Part shown: positions 1 through 6,015 of the stretch, one piece after another | Position numbering within the stretch: the first letter of the stretch is position 1 | Layout of the letters: every line of letters starts with the position of its first letter | Notes under the pieces: generated by a model | What the model saw: the letters and a program-made list of their open reading frames with translations, nothing else | What the model was told of the DNA's origin: nothing | The model's database searches: none | NCBI GenBank assembly: GCA_947446935.1 | Contig: CANFIV010000020.1 | Coordinates: 1 to 10,865, forward strand | DNA: 10,865 bases | Origin: Sphingomonadaceae bacterium | Lineage (GTDB): Bacteria; Pseudomonadota; Alphaproteobacteria; Sphingomonadales; Sphingomonadaceae | Direction of reading: 5' to 3' | Program-made: the position numbers and the translations under genes

Positions 1-42
1 GGGCTATCCCCCAAACCAGCATCACAGGATCAGCAGCACAGC

Positions 43-237
43 TTAGCGCAGCTGCGTGCCCTTGGCGACGCCAATGCTGCGCGCAAACGCCGCTTGCGAC
101 AGGCCGGTGCTGGCGCAGATAGCTGCACCATCAATGGTGGGCACGTCCGTCCGGCGGACAACCGCGCCGCACTCCCGGCCTTCCGCAAAAGCCAAAGCCT
201 CGGCCAAGCCCTGCTTGATGCTCTCACAGGCGCGCAT
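43..237 (-). pseudogene. Truncated XRE/HigA-type antitoxin remnant
   Basis: The 64-residue frame reads like the N-terminal two thirds of NadS/HigA-type helix-turn-helix antitoxins. A leader (residues 1-38) precedes the start of the HTH, with ICASTGLSQAAFARSIGVAKGT around residues 40-61. In intact members the 'GLSQ..FAR.IGV' helices continue into a 'TLRNWEQGRR' recognition segment and about 30 more residues; here the frame stops after GTQLR, so the second half of the HTH is missing. The start is well supported by a GGAGG at 244-248, 6 nt before the ATG. It lies directly downstream of a toxin fragment in the usual toxin-then-antitoxin order. Family membership rests on motif recognition. I infer it is non-functional, although a short truncated protein could still be made. 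Confidence 0.65.
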
Positions 238-239
238 GA

Positions 240-377
240 TCGGCCTCCATAATGGGCCGACAGAACCTCGCCGAGCGCAACCAGCTCCGCCTGTTCGGCT
301 CTGCTCAGATTGCCCTTATTGGTCTTGGCAAACACGGTGACGAGAAATATCGGACATTGCCGATGCAGTGCACTCAA
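240..377 (-). pseudogene. C-terminal fragment of RelE/HigB-type toxin
   Basis: Residues 8-45 of a TTG-initiated frame (CPIFLVTVFAKTNKGNL, then SRAEQAELVALGEVLSAHYGG) match the last strand and helix of RelE/HigB toxins, whose typical form is 'IFLLTVFAKNEKANLSRAERNAL'. The N-terminal ~70 residues are absent: an in-frame TAA lies a few codons upstream of the TTG, and the sequence beyond belongs to a hairpin and the 3' end of the KAP gene. The frame also runs without a stop through the antitoxin start down to position 30. A TGC at 236-234 sits where a TGA would give the classic ATGA overlap with the antitoxin. This is a decayed toxin; an intact toxin is excluded by its length. Confidence 0.6.
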
Positions 378-406
378 CGCTCCTCCGTGAGGGAGTTAAG
401 TGCACT
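367..406. repeat. Long imperfect inverted repeat / hairpin
   Basis: The arms are 367-378 (agtgcactcaac) and 395-406 (gttaagtgcact). They pair at 11 of 12 positions around a 16-nt centre that can form a further short cctc/gagg stem. It lies 30 nt past the stop of the KAP gene and straddles the point where the toxin fragment begins. It could terminate KAP transcription, although no T-run follows on the minus strand, or it could be a scar or end of an inserted segment. Confidence 0.6.
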
Positions 407-435
407 GGTATCGGAATCCAATCTAAGCTTTAGCA

Positions 436-2643
436 CTAATCGCGATCCGCAGAATCGAATGCCGCGCCAAGAGCCTGAGCGCGCGGGCCTAACGGACCTG
501 CGCCAGTTGCCATTGCTGCAACCCGTTGCCGGGCGTTGTCAAAGTCGAGAAAGCTATCAAGGTTATTGCGCTTGAGAACCGAATAGGTGCCCCGATCACT
601 GCTAGACACAATGGTGGTAAGTTTTTCGAGTGTGGCGACAAGCCCTTCATCGGTCGCGATGCAGGCAGCAATGAGAGCTTTAGGCCCGTCTTCGTCACCG
701 CCTTGTGACCATGCAAACAGGACATCGAGTGGGTTAACCAGCCCGAATATGTCATCGGGCGTCAGCGCTTGATAGCGCTGGATCATCATAGCTGCGACCT
801 GATCCAACTCGGGATCGCTCAATATCCAATCCTGTTGCGGTCGCCTCCGATCGCCGAACCGCCCATGTGCGAATGTTTCGCGGCGGAACAGCTTGGATAA
901 CCAGCTGATGGCGGCACCCTGCTCGAACATGACATTGATCGTCGCCGCGCGCTGCTCCGCATTCAGCTTGCCGAGAAGTATGGGAACAAGACGGTCCGCC
1001 CTATCCCAAAGCGAGCTCATCCACACGATGTCGAAGGGCCGCGCCCGATAGGCTTCATCCATGACGCTTGAAAACGCCTGCAACAGATGCTCGCATTGAT
1101 TAGGCGACAGCCCCTCATTAGCGGTGATAAACCGCTCCAGTAGAACGTCGGCCTTCCCCATCGCACTCGTGCCGATACGTTGCTTGTGCAAAGCGACCAG
1201 AATTTCGCCGATCTGCGCACCACCCGCTTCTGCTGCCACGCCGATCTCATCGGCGCTAAAACCAGTCACAGTATGGGCTGGAGCGGCGAGAGCAAAATAA
1301 AGCCGGTAATGATCGGGGCTTGCTAGGCGACGGTCGCGAATGGCTGCTGCGCGGTCATTATCTCCATCTCTTTGGAATAGATCGAACGTGCTGCCTTCGG
1401 CCAAGTCAGCTTCCATTCCCGGCAAATGCTCGGCAAAATAGAAGCGATACATGGAATCCGCGAAGAAGCGCCCATCGGCTGTCTCAAGTAACTCCACAAG
1501 TTTTTGCGCTTTTTCATTATCTCCGATCGCACCAGTGCCAAGAGCGAGTACAGTTGCTTCAGCAGAATAGCTTTCGATCCAACGATAAAGCGCAGGATTC
1601 CCATCCTTGATGAGCTGGAGCCACACCAAGTCGGCAAGGTCGCCGCCGGCTTCCCGCAAGGGTGGCCAGAAGAACCGGATCGAATCAAGCGCACGAACAA
1701 CGGCACGCGGTGTTTTGAGTAACCGGCCGCCCTCATAATCAATCACTGACCGCAATCGCGAAAGCTCATCATCGCTATTCGGGGTAGCAATCGTGTGCAA
1801 ATCGTCCGTGAACCACTGACGCAACTCGAAGGCTTCTGGCGTCGGCACCATAATGGTGAGCTGGACGATTTTCTCCAGATACGCCTTGCCGTTTTTGACC
1901 TGTGCGGCCTTTTTGATGCTGTGTGCCAAGATGTCGCTGTCGTAACACAGCAGGTAGATGACATTTGGGAAGTCCGCGACGGAGCGAACGAGGCGGAGCA
2001 CCTCGATCACTTCGGACGGCTCAAGGCGATCCACATCGTCAATGGTGACGATGAATCGATGCCCCAGGTCTTTCAATGACCGGACCAGATTGTCCTTTAG
2101 TTCCGGCAGCGGTCGAGCTGCTGCCTTTTTCTCTGCGGCAGAACCGGCGGACTTAATGCCCAAACCCAGCCACTTCACAGGTGCGATCCCGCTCGCTTCA
2201 CCTGCAAATTCAACCAAGGAGCCTACGCGCCCCAAGCCTTCCGTAAACTTGCGCAGTGCCTCAGCGGCCGCTTTCGCTTTCTCGATTGAAACACCGGTGG
2301 CATTTCCCGCGTCGGCCGCTACTTTGTTGATCTGGGCGGCGAGCGTTCCAATTAGGTCTGCGAGCAGTGCATCGCGCTGTCCGACGAGCCAAGGTCGGAA
2401 ATTTATGACGGTCGGGCGTTGCTTTGCATCGAGCTTAGCCAGTTCATCTTCGATCAGGAAGAGAAGGCTCGATTTGCCGGTACCCCATGCGCCATCGACG
2501 CCGATGACAAGCCCACCGTCCGATGCATGGTCCACGAGAGACGTGGCAATACGCGCAGCGATCTGCCGAAAGCCCAAGCGATCTGCATCACCTGACTGAA
2601 GGGCGCGATCTCCTTTTATTCCGACTGAAGGGGGCGCGGTCAT
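436..2643 (-). CDS. KAP family P-loop NTPase
   Basis: This 735-residue protein has the layout of KAP NTPases (STAND-related P-loop ATPases that include the plasmid phage-exclusion protein PifA). After a short leader comes 'DRLGFRQIAARIATSL' (21-36), a Walker A GAWGTGKS (51-58), the family signature 'INFRPWLVGQRDALL' (80-94), a Walker B FIVTIDDVDRL (197-207), 'VIYLLCYDSDIL' (228-239) and 'YLEKIVQLTIMVP' (255-267). The C-terminal ~450 residues are helical-looking and I recognise no domain in them. Many KAP proteins carry transmembrane segments between Walker A and B. Here the insert (about 104-190) is Ala/Lys-rich with only a mildly hydrophobic stretch near 139-169, so the protein is probably cytosolic. 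The ATG at 2643 has no strong Shine-Dalgarno; it fits the usual short distance to the first motif. Base composition is clearly less GC-rich than the genes beyond 3748, suggesting acquisition. A defence role is plausible from the family and the toxin-antitoxin relic next door, but is not shown. Confidence 0.85.
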   Translation of the reverse strand: MTAPPSVGIKGDRALQSGDADRLGFRQIAARIATSLVDHASDGGLVIGVDGAWGTGKSSLLFLIEDELAKLDAKQRPTVINFRPWLVGQRDALLADLIGTLAAQINKVAADAGNATGVSIEKAKAAAEALRKFTEGLGRVGSLVEFAGEASGIAPVKWLGLGIKSAGSAAEKKAAARPLPELKDNLVRSLKDLGHRFIVTIDDVDRLEPSEVIEVLRLVRSVADFPNVIYLLCYDSDILAHSIKKAAQVKNGKAYLEKIVQLTIMVPTPEAFELRQWFTDDLHTIATPNSDDELSRLRSVIDYEGGRLLKTPRAVVRALDSIRFFWPPLREAGGDLADLVWLQLIKDGNPALYRWIESYSAEATVLALGTGAIGDNEKAQKLVELLETADGRFFADSMYRFYFAEHLPGMEADLAEGSTFDLFQRDGDNDRAAAIRDRRLASPDHYRLYFALAAPAHTVTGFSADEIGVAAEAGGAQIGEILVALHKQRIGTSAMGKADVLLERFITANEGLSPNQCEHLLQAFSSVMDEAYRARPFDIVWMSSLWDRADRLVPILLGKLNAEQRAATINVMFEQGAAISWLSKLFRRETFAHGRFGDRRRPQQDWILSDPELDQVAAMMIQRYQALTPDDIFGLVNPLDVLFAWSQGGDEDGPKALIAACIATDEGLVATLEKLTTIVSSSDRGTYSVLKRNNLDSFLDFDNARQRVAAMATGAGPLGPRAQALGAAFDSADRD

Positions 2644-2788
2644 CGTTGTTCGATCATCCTATATCTGCTTTCTAATGCTCTAAAATACATTCGAAAATGA
2701 TTTAGTATTACATAAACAGGTAATTGCGGTAACTGTATATCTAGAAATACTTCGTGAGTGAGTTAGGCGTACTATCGCCGTAATCGTG
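2644..2788. promoter_or_regulatory. AT-rich spacer upstream of KAP gene
   Basis: This is the most AT-rich stretch in the window (especially 2660-2750). It separates the zinc-ribbon gene from the KAP gene and probably holds the KAP promoter on the minus strand. Several TATTTT/TATAGG-like hexamers are present, but I cannot pick a convincing -35/-10 pair. A small imperfect hairpin (ggcg/cgcc around 2767-2780) lies just beyond the zinc-ribbon stop and is too weak to call a terminator. Confidence 0.35.
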
Positions 2789-3001
2789 TCACTGCATTTG
2801 CGGGCCTACATTTTTTGCCCCCAAAAATGCGTAAGAGGGACACTCTGTGCTGTTCCACTCGTCCATGCGAAACCCGCATGTGTCACAGTCAAAATAGTCT
2901 TTGTCGCGCATCGGAAACCGCGTGACCGTCTTTCGATAACGCGAGCCGCAATTCTCGCATGCGACCTCACCTTGATCTTCGCTCTTCCATGTCGCGACCA
3001 T
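2789..3001 (-). CDS. Small zinc-ribbon protein, unknown function
   Basis: The 70-residue protein has two CxxC knuckles, C15-x2-C18 (CENCG) and C39-x2-C42 (CDTCG), spaced 20 residues apart. This is the pattern of a single four-cysteine zinc ribbon. Between them is a basic stretch (RYRKTVTRFPMRDKD), and 'DEWN' follows the second knuckle. The ATG at 3001 is preferred over an upstream one at 3043 because aaGGAGAg lies 6-7 nt before it. Similar short ribbon proteins are common hypothetical genes on mobile and prophage-like DNA of Proteobacteria; I know no assigned function. It is codirectional with the KAP gene 145 nt downstream, so the two might be expressed together. Nucleic-acid or protein binding is the generic expectation for such a ribbon and is inference only. 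Confidence 0.7.
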   Translation of the reverse strand: MVATWKSEDQGEVACENCGSRYRKTVTRFPMRDKDYFDCDTCGFRMDEWNSTECPSYAFLGAKNVGPQMQ

Positions 3002-3441
3002 TAAGTCTCTCCTTCGGGGGGGCCGGTGGTCCGCAACAAGCAATCACTTTTTGTACAAGGGATGGCGTTGGGTGTTGCCCCCAAATCCACATTCAATTTC
3101 CACGCGGCGCACAAACGTCAGCCTGCGGAAGGTCCGCCCATCTTTTCAAAACCAAATCGGACTAGTGCCTCTGTCGCCGCACTCCCGGTGCTAAAATGCC
3201 GAATTGAAGGGCGATTGTGTTGCTAGCACTCATGCAGCCGAACACACGGAATCCCCTGACTACTTATGCGCCAAGGCACCACATACCGGCGTATGAGTCG
3301 AGGCAAAGTGCGGCCAATTTGGCGGGGTTTTCAAGGTGTACGCTTGCCCGAAGAAAAAGGCATTTCGGCAGTTCGTGCATGAAGGCCCGCAACCAGTCCC
3401 AATCTGCCGCACTACCATTTTCCTACATCGCGCTCGTATGA

Positions 3442-3460
3442 CATAAGCCTGCATAAGCCT
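3442..3460. repeat. Two tandem 9-bp repeats (cataagcct)
   Basis: The nonamer cataagcct occurs at 3442-3450 and again at 3452-3460, exactly one helical turn apart. Its role is unknown; it could be a protein-binding site or chance. Confidence 0.4.
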
Positions 3461-3579
3461 TCGGGCCGTGCTCTTTGTCATTGTCGGTCGGGTCTGGGAA
3501 AACGCGCGGCGGGGTGTGTCACCTTGTCACCCTGCGCTGATTTTATCACGTACTATCAGGGCTTTGAGGCAGATTTTTG

Positions 3580-3610
3580 AGGGCGACACGGTGTCGCCCT
3601 GTGTCGCCCT
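3580..3610. repeat. Perfect 10-bp-arm palindrome plus tandem arm copy
   Basis: The arms agggcgacac (3580-3589) and gtgtcgccct (3591-3600) are perfect reverse complements around a single base. The right arm is then repeated immediately at 3601-3610. A related shorter pattern (gtgtcaccttgtcaccct) stands just upstream near 3517-3534. Such symmetry suits a dimeric DNA-binding protein site or a small dispersed repeat. No T-run follows, so it is not a standard terminator. Confidence 0.6.
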
Positions 3611-3631
3611 CGATACGCCGATCCCGGGGAT

Positions 3632-3651
3632 GCAAGGGCTGTGGCCCTTGC
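3632..3651. repeat. Hairpin with 8-bp perfect stem
   Basis: gcaagggc (3632-3639) pairs with gcccttgc (3644-3651) around a tgtg loop. A six-T run lies at 3665-3670, separated by 13 nt of GC-rich sequence, so it is at best a non-standard plus-strand terminator. No plus-strand gene ends here. Confidence 0.4.
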
Positions 3652-3711
3652 CCGCCGGAGGCACTTTTTTCCAGCCTTGGCTCCGTGCTGAGAGCCCCCT
3701 CCCCCAACCCC

Positions 3712-3727
3712 CTCCCCTGAAGGGGAG
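3712..3727 (-). terminator. Possible transcript-end hairpin after the SDR gene
   Basis: ctcccct (3712-3718) pairs with aggggag (3721-3727), best drawn as a 6-bp stem with a four-base TGAA loop. It begins 21 nt beyond the dehydrogenase stop and sits in a C-rich block (3695-3717). No U-tract follows on the minus strand, so intrinsic termination is uncertain. It may instead be a common C/G-rich extragenic repeat. Confidence 0.35.
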
Positions 3728-3747
3728 CGGGCTATTCTGGGGCGCGC

Positions 3748-4584
3748 TTAGAGCACGAAGTGATCCCCCGCCGCGCGCACGGTCACTTCGGAGATCGAGA
3801 CGCCCCAGGGTTGGTTGATGGCGTGGATCACGGCGTCGGCGATGTGGTCCGGGGCGAGGCTGGCGTAGTCCATGGCTTCGGGATCGAGGCGTTCGGGGGG
3901 GAAGGTTCCGGCGCCCATCTGGCCGACCATGTCCATGAAATCGGGCATGTTGTGCGCCACGATGCCGATGCCGGCGGCGGGATTGATCACGGTGCCGGAA
4001 AGGCCGGTGGTGGGAACGCCTGTCGGCTTGATCGTGGTGACCTTGATCTTGCCCCGGCTTTCAACGCGCAGCGATTCGGAGAGGAAGTTCACGGCGGATT
4101 TGGACGCGCCGTAGACCGCCGCGCCGATCACGGGGAAATTGCCGTAGATCGAGGAGAGGTTGACGATCTGGCCGCGCCCGGCGGCGATCATGGGGTCAAA
4201 GGCGGCGACCATGCCGTTGAGCACGCCTTTGATGTTGATATCGATGCAGCGTTCCCAGGCGGGGTAGGCGGCTTCGTGATCGGAGAAGAACGCCAGCGGC
4301 ATGATCCCGGCGTTGTTCATCATCACATCGACCGCGCCATAGGTCTCCAGCGCTTTGGCGACGAGCGCTTTGACGGCGGCGAGATCGCGCACGTCGACCG
4401 CGACGGCCTGTGCGGTGCCGCCATCAGCGGTGATGCCATCGGCCACGGCCTGCGCGGCGGCGAGGTCGATATCGCCGCATGTGACTTTCGCGCCGAGGGC
4501 AGCGGCCTTTTGCGAAACGAGGCGGCCGAAGCCGCCACCGGCACCGGTGATGACGATGGATTTGCCGGCGATGTGGTTGGTCAT
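3748..4584 (-). CDS. Short-chain dehydrogenase/reductase (SDR)
   Basis: This 278-residue classical SDR is an NAD(P)-dependent oxidoreductase of unknown substrate. The Rossmann glycine motif TGAGGGFG is at 13-20. D38 at the end of the second strand favours NAD over NADP. NNAG is at 90-93, the structural Asn at N117, and the catalytic set is S144/S145, Y158 and K162 (YGASK at 158-162). The loop after strand six reads KPTGVPTTG (187-194) rather than the common PGxxxT, and the ~60 residues after it (Gly/Met/Pro-rich, 196-245) would form the substrate lid. The start is supported by GGAG five bases before the ATG. It is the last gene of a minus-strand group with the small membrane protein 39 nt upstream. 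Assignment to the family is secure; substrate is not inferable. Confidence 0.92.
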   Translation of the reverse strand: MTNHIAGKSIVITGAGGGFGRLVSQKAAALGAKVTCGDIDLAAAQAVADGITADGGTAQAVAVDVRDLAAVKALVAKALETYGAVDVMMNNAGIMPLAFFSDHEAAYPAWERCIDINIKGVLNGMVAAFDPMIAAGRGQIVNLSSIYGNFPVIGAAVYGASKSAVNFLSESLRVESRGKIKVTTIKPTGVPTTGLSGTVINPAAGIGIVAHNMPDFMDMVGQMGAGTFPPERLDPEAMDYASLAPDHIADAVIHAINQPWGVSISEVTVRAAGDHFVL

Positions 4585-4623
4585 GGGCTCTCCGAGAGTA
4601 TGGTGCGTTTCGGAGAGGGTGTA

Positions 4624-4821
4624 TCAGGGTTGCGCGGAGGCGGCGAGCGTCGCGCCGTCCGTGGTCGGCAGCGACCAGATCACGACATTGGTGATCATGA
4701 CCGCCGCGAGCACGGCCATGAGCGACGGGCGCTGGCGTTCGCCGCGCCGCCACAGGAACACCGCGCCCGCGACGAGCGCGAGCGCGGTGAGCATGGCGAG
4801 CGAGAGGGCGGCGTCGGTCAT
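4624..4821 (-). CDS. Small two-helix membrane protein
   Basis: The 65-residue protein has two hydrophobic segments, about residues 6-24 (LSLAMLTALALVAGAVFLW) and 35-51 (LMAVLAAVMITNVVIWSLP region). They are joined by an arginine-rich turn (RRGERQRPS) that predicts a cytoplasmic loop, with both ends outside. It sits 22 nt after the YidB-like gene and 39 nt before the dehydrogenase, all on the same strand, suggesting co-transcription. No clear Shine-Dalgarno is visible before the ATG at 4821, and I recognise no named family. Reality of the gene rests on its hydrophobic pattern, position and fit between neighbours. Confidence 0.6.
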   Translation of the reverse strand: MTDAALSLAMLTALALVAGAVFLWRRGERQRPSLMAVLAAVMITNVVIWSLPTTDGATLAASAQP

Positions 4822-4843
4822 CGTCGCTGGCAGGCGGAAGGGT

Positions 4844-5218
4844 TCAGGACTTGAACAGGCCGGAAGCGAGGCTGCCGAGGCCGCCGAGCGGGTTCCCGCC
4901 GGCTTCGCCTTCGCCGGTCCCGCCGCCGAGGAAACCGCTGACGACCTTCATCACGTCGGGATGCTCGCCGAGCATCGAAGCGAACGAGCCGAGCGAGCCC
5001 TCGCCGCCGATGTGGCCGACGATCTGCTGGAGGATGCCCGCATCGATGCCGGTGTTGGCGGCGGCGGTTTCGACCGTGTCGCCCGGGGCGCTGTGCCCGG
5101 CGGCGAGTGCGGCGATGGCGGATTCGGCAGTGCTGGGATCGATCCCGACTTTGGCGGCGAGGTTCTTGATATCGACGTTGCTGCTGATCTGGCCGAGAAT
5201 CTGGTCAAAAATGCTCAT
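4844..5218 (-). CDS. YidB/DUF937-like small protein
   Basis: The 124-residue protein resembles the YidB/DUF937 group of proteobacterial proteins of unknown function. It starts 'MSIFDQILGQISSNVD', followed by two similar helical units, 'LAAKVGIDPSTAESAIAAL' (20-38) and 'AAANTGIDAGILQQIVGHIG' (52-71), each built on a 'GID' turn. A third helix (79-97, FASMLGEHPDVMKVVSGFL) leads into a glycine-rich tail (98-121) ending LASGLFKS. There is no signal peptide or membrane segment. GGAG lies 9 nt before the ATG. It is the first gene of a probable three-gene minus-strand unit with the membrane protein and SDR. Function is unknown; family placement is from the overall pattern. Confidence 0.75.
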   Translation of the reverse strand: MSIFDQILGQISSNVDIKNLAAKVGIDPSTAESAIAALAAGHSAPGDTVETAAANTGIDAGILQQIVGHIGGEGSLGSFASMLGEHPDVMKVVSGFLGGGTGEGEAGGNPLGGLGSLASGLFKS

Positions 5219-5386
5219 GGGCTGAACTCCGTGGAGGGACGCCGGCGGAGCCTAGCTTGCTTGGTGCAGGGACGCCACCCGGCAGACAGACCGAAACGGC
5301 CCGAACGGGCTAGCTTATGACATGGCGAGGTGACTGCGACAGCGAACCAGGGATGACCATTGCTTCACGCCGGAGGGCCGCCTCTT

Positions 5387-6013
5387 TCACCCCTGCGCGG
5401 CCTTGATCAGCGCGCGGTCGATCGCTTTGGCTGACTGGTAGCCGGGGCGGGTGCGCAGTCGCTCGGCGTAGGCGACGAAGGCGGGGCGCGGAGGAATCGA
5501 GCCGAAGTTGAGCGCCCAATCGACCTGGCTGCCCACATAGACATCGGCCATGGTGAAACGCGCGCCGCACACCCAATCGCGGCCCGAGAGCAAGCCTTCG
5601 AGCGTGTCGATGGTGCGTTCGTAACTGCCGAAGCCGGCCATGCCTTGCTTGCCCTCGGGCACTTCCCAGCCCATCGCGCGGCTGACGACAGCTTGTTCGA
5701 GCGGCCCCGCGCCAAAGAACAGCCAGCGGTGATAGTCGGCCTTCTCCGCCCCTTGCGGCAGCAGCCCGGCTTCGGGGTGCACATCGGCAAGATAGGCACA
5801 GATGGCAGCGCATTCAGTGATCACACGGTCACCCTCGGGGGCGTGATGGATCAGTGTGGGCACTTTGTTCATCGGGTTGGCGGCGGCCAGTTCGGGCGGG
5901 CGATTGGCCCAGTCGACCAGCACCTGCTCGTAGTCCGCGCCCGCCTCATGCAGCGCCCAACGTGCGATCTGTCCGCGCGACATGGGAACCGTGAAGAAGG
6001 TGTAGTCTGCCAT
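5387..6013 (-). CDS. Glutathione S-transferase (last gene of TetR operon)
   Basis: The 208-residue protein has the two GST domains. The thioredoxin-like N-domain spans about 1-80, with the TFFTVPMSRGQ active-site loop (S12 probable), the cis-proline in NKVPTL (P52) and E67-C68 where most GSTs have Glu-Ser for binding the glutathione gamma-glutamyl group. The all-helical C-domain spans about 90-208 and contains the N-capping signature FTMADVYVGSQVDWAL. It would conjugate or reduce electrophiles with glutathione in the cytosol. The start at 6013 is fixed by AGAGGAG 7 nt upstream; the frame is open farther upstream but only over the preceding gene. The VOC gene stops 2 nt before this ATG, so translation is likely coupled and expression set by the TetR promoter. 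Substrate is unknown. Confidence 0.9.
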   Translation of the reverse strand: MADYTFFTVPMSRGQIARWALHEAGADYEQVLVDWANRPPELAAANPMNKVPTLIHHAPEGDRVITECAAICAYLADVHPEAGLLPQGAEKADYHRWLFFGAGPLEQAVVSRAMGWEVPEGKQGMAGFGSYERTIDTLEGLLSGRDWVCGARFTMADVYVGSQVDWALNFGSIPPRPAFVAYAERLRTRPGYQSAKAIDRALIKAAQG

Positions 6014-6015
6014 GA

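Larger units (their letters stand above)
3002..3747. other. ~750-bp region with no convincing gene
   Basis: Short open frames occur on both strands but none has a good ribosome site, recognisable motifs or consistent codon use. The stretch 3044-3440 has the moderate GC of the KAP region. From about 3480 onward it becomes a series of palindromes and C/G-rich tracts abutting the 3' end of the dehydrogenase gene. The composition change suggests that the edge of the acquired segment lies here. No tRNA or obvious attachment site was found. Confidence 0.5.

Noticed and set aside
3260..3481. Short minus-strand frames, including a ~48-codon piece ending near 3260 that looks mildly protein-like
   Set aside because: There is no start codon with a ribosome site and no family match I recognise; at most an unidentifiable gene fragment.
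3760..4854. 364-codon plus-strand open frame over the SDR and membrane-protein genes
   Set aside because: It is antisense to clearly conserved coding sequence, its product is Gly/His/Asp-rich with no domain, and it is a usual by-product of high GC.
5299..5310. gcccg-aa-cgggc stem between the GST and YidB-like genes
   Set aside because: The stem has only 5 bp with a two-base loop and no T-run, so it is too weak to call a terminator or operator.
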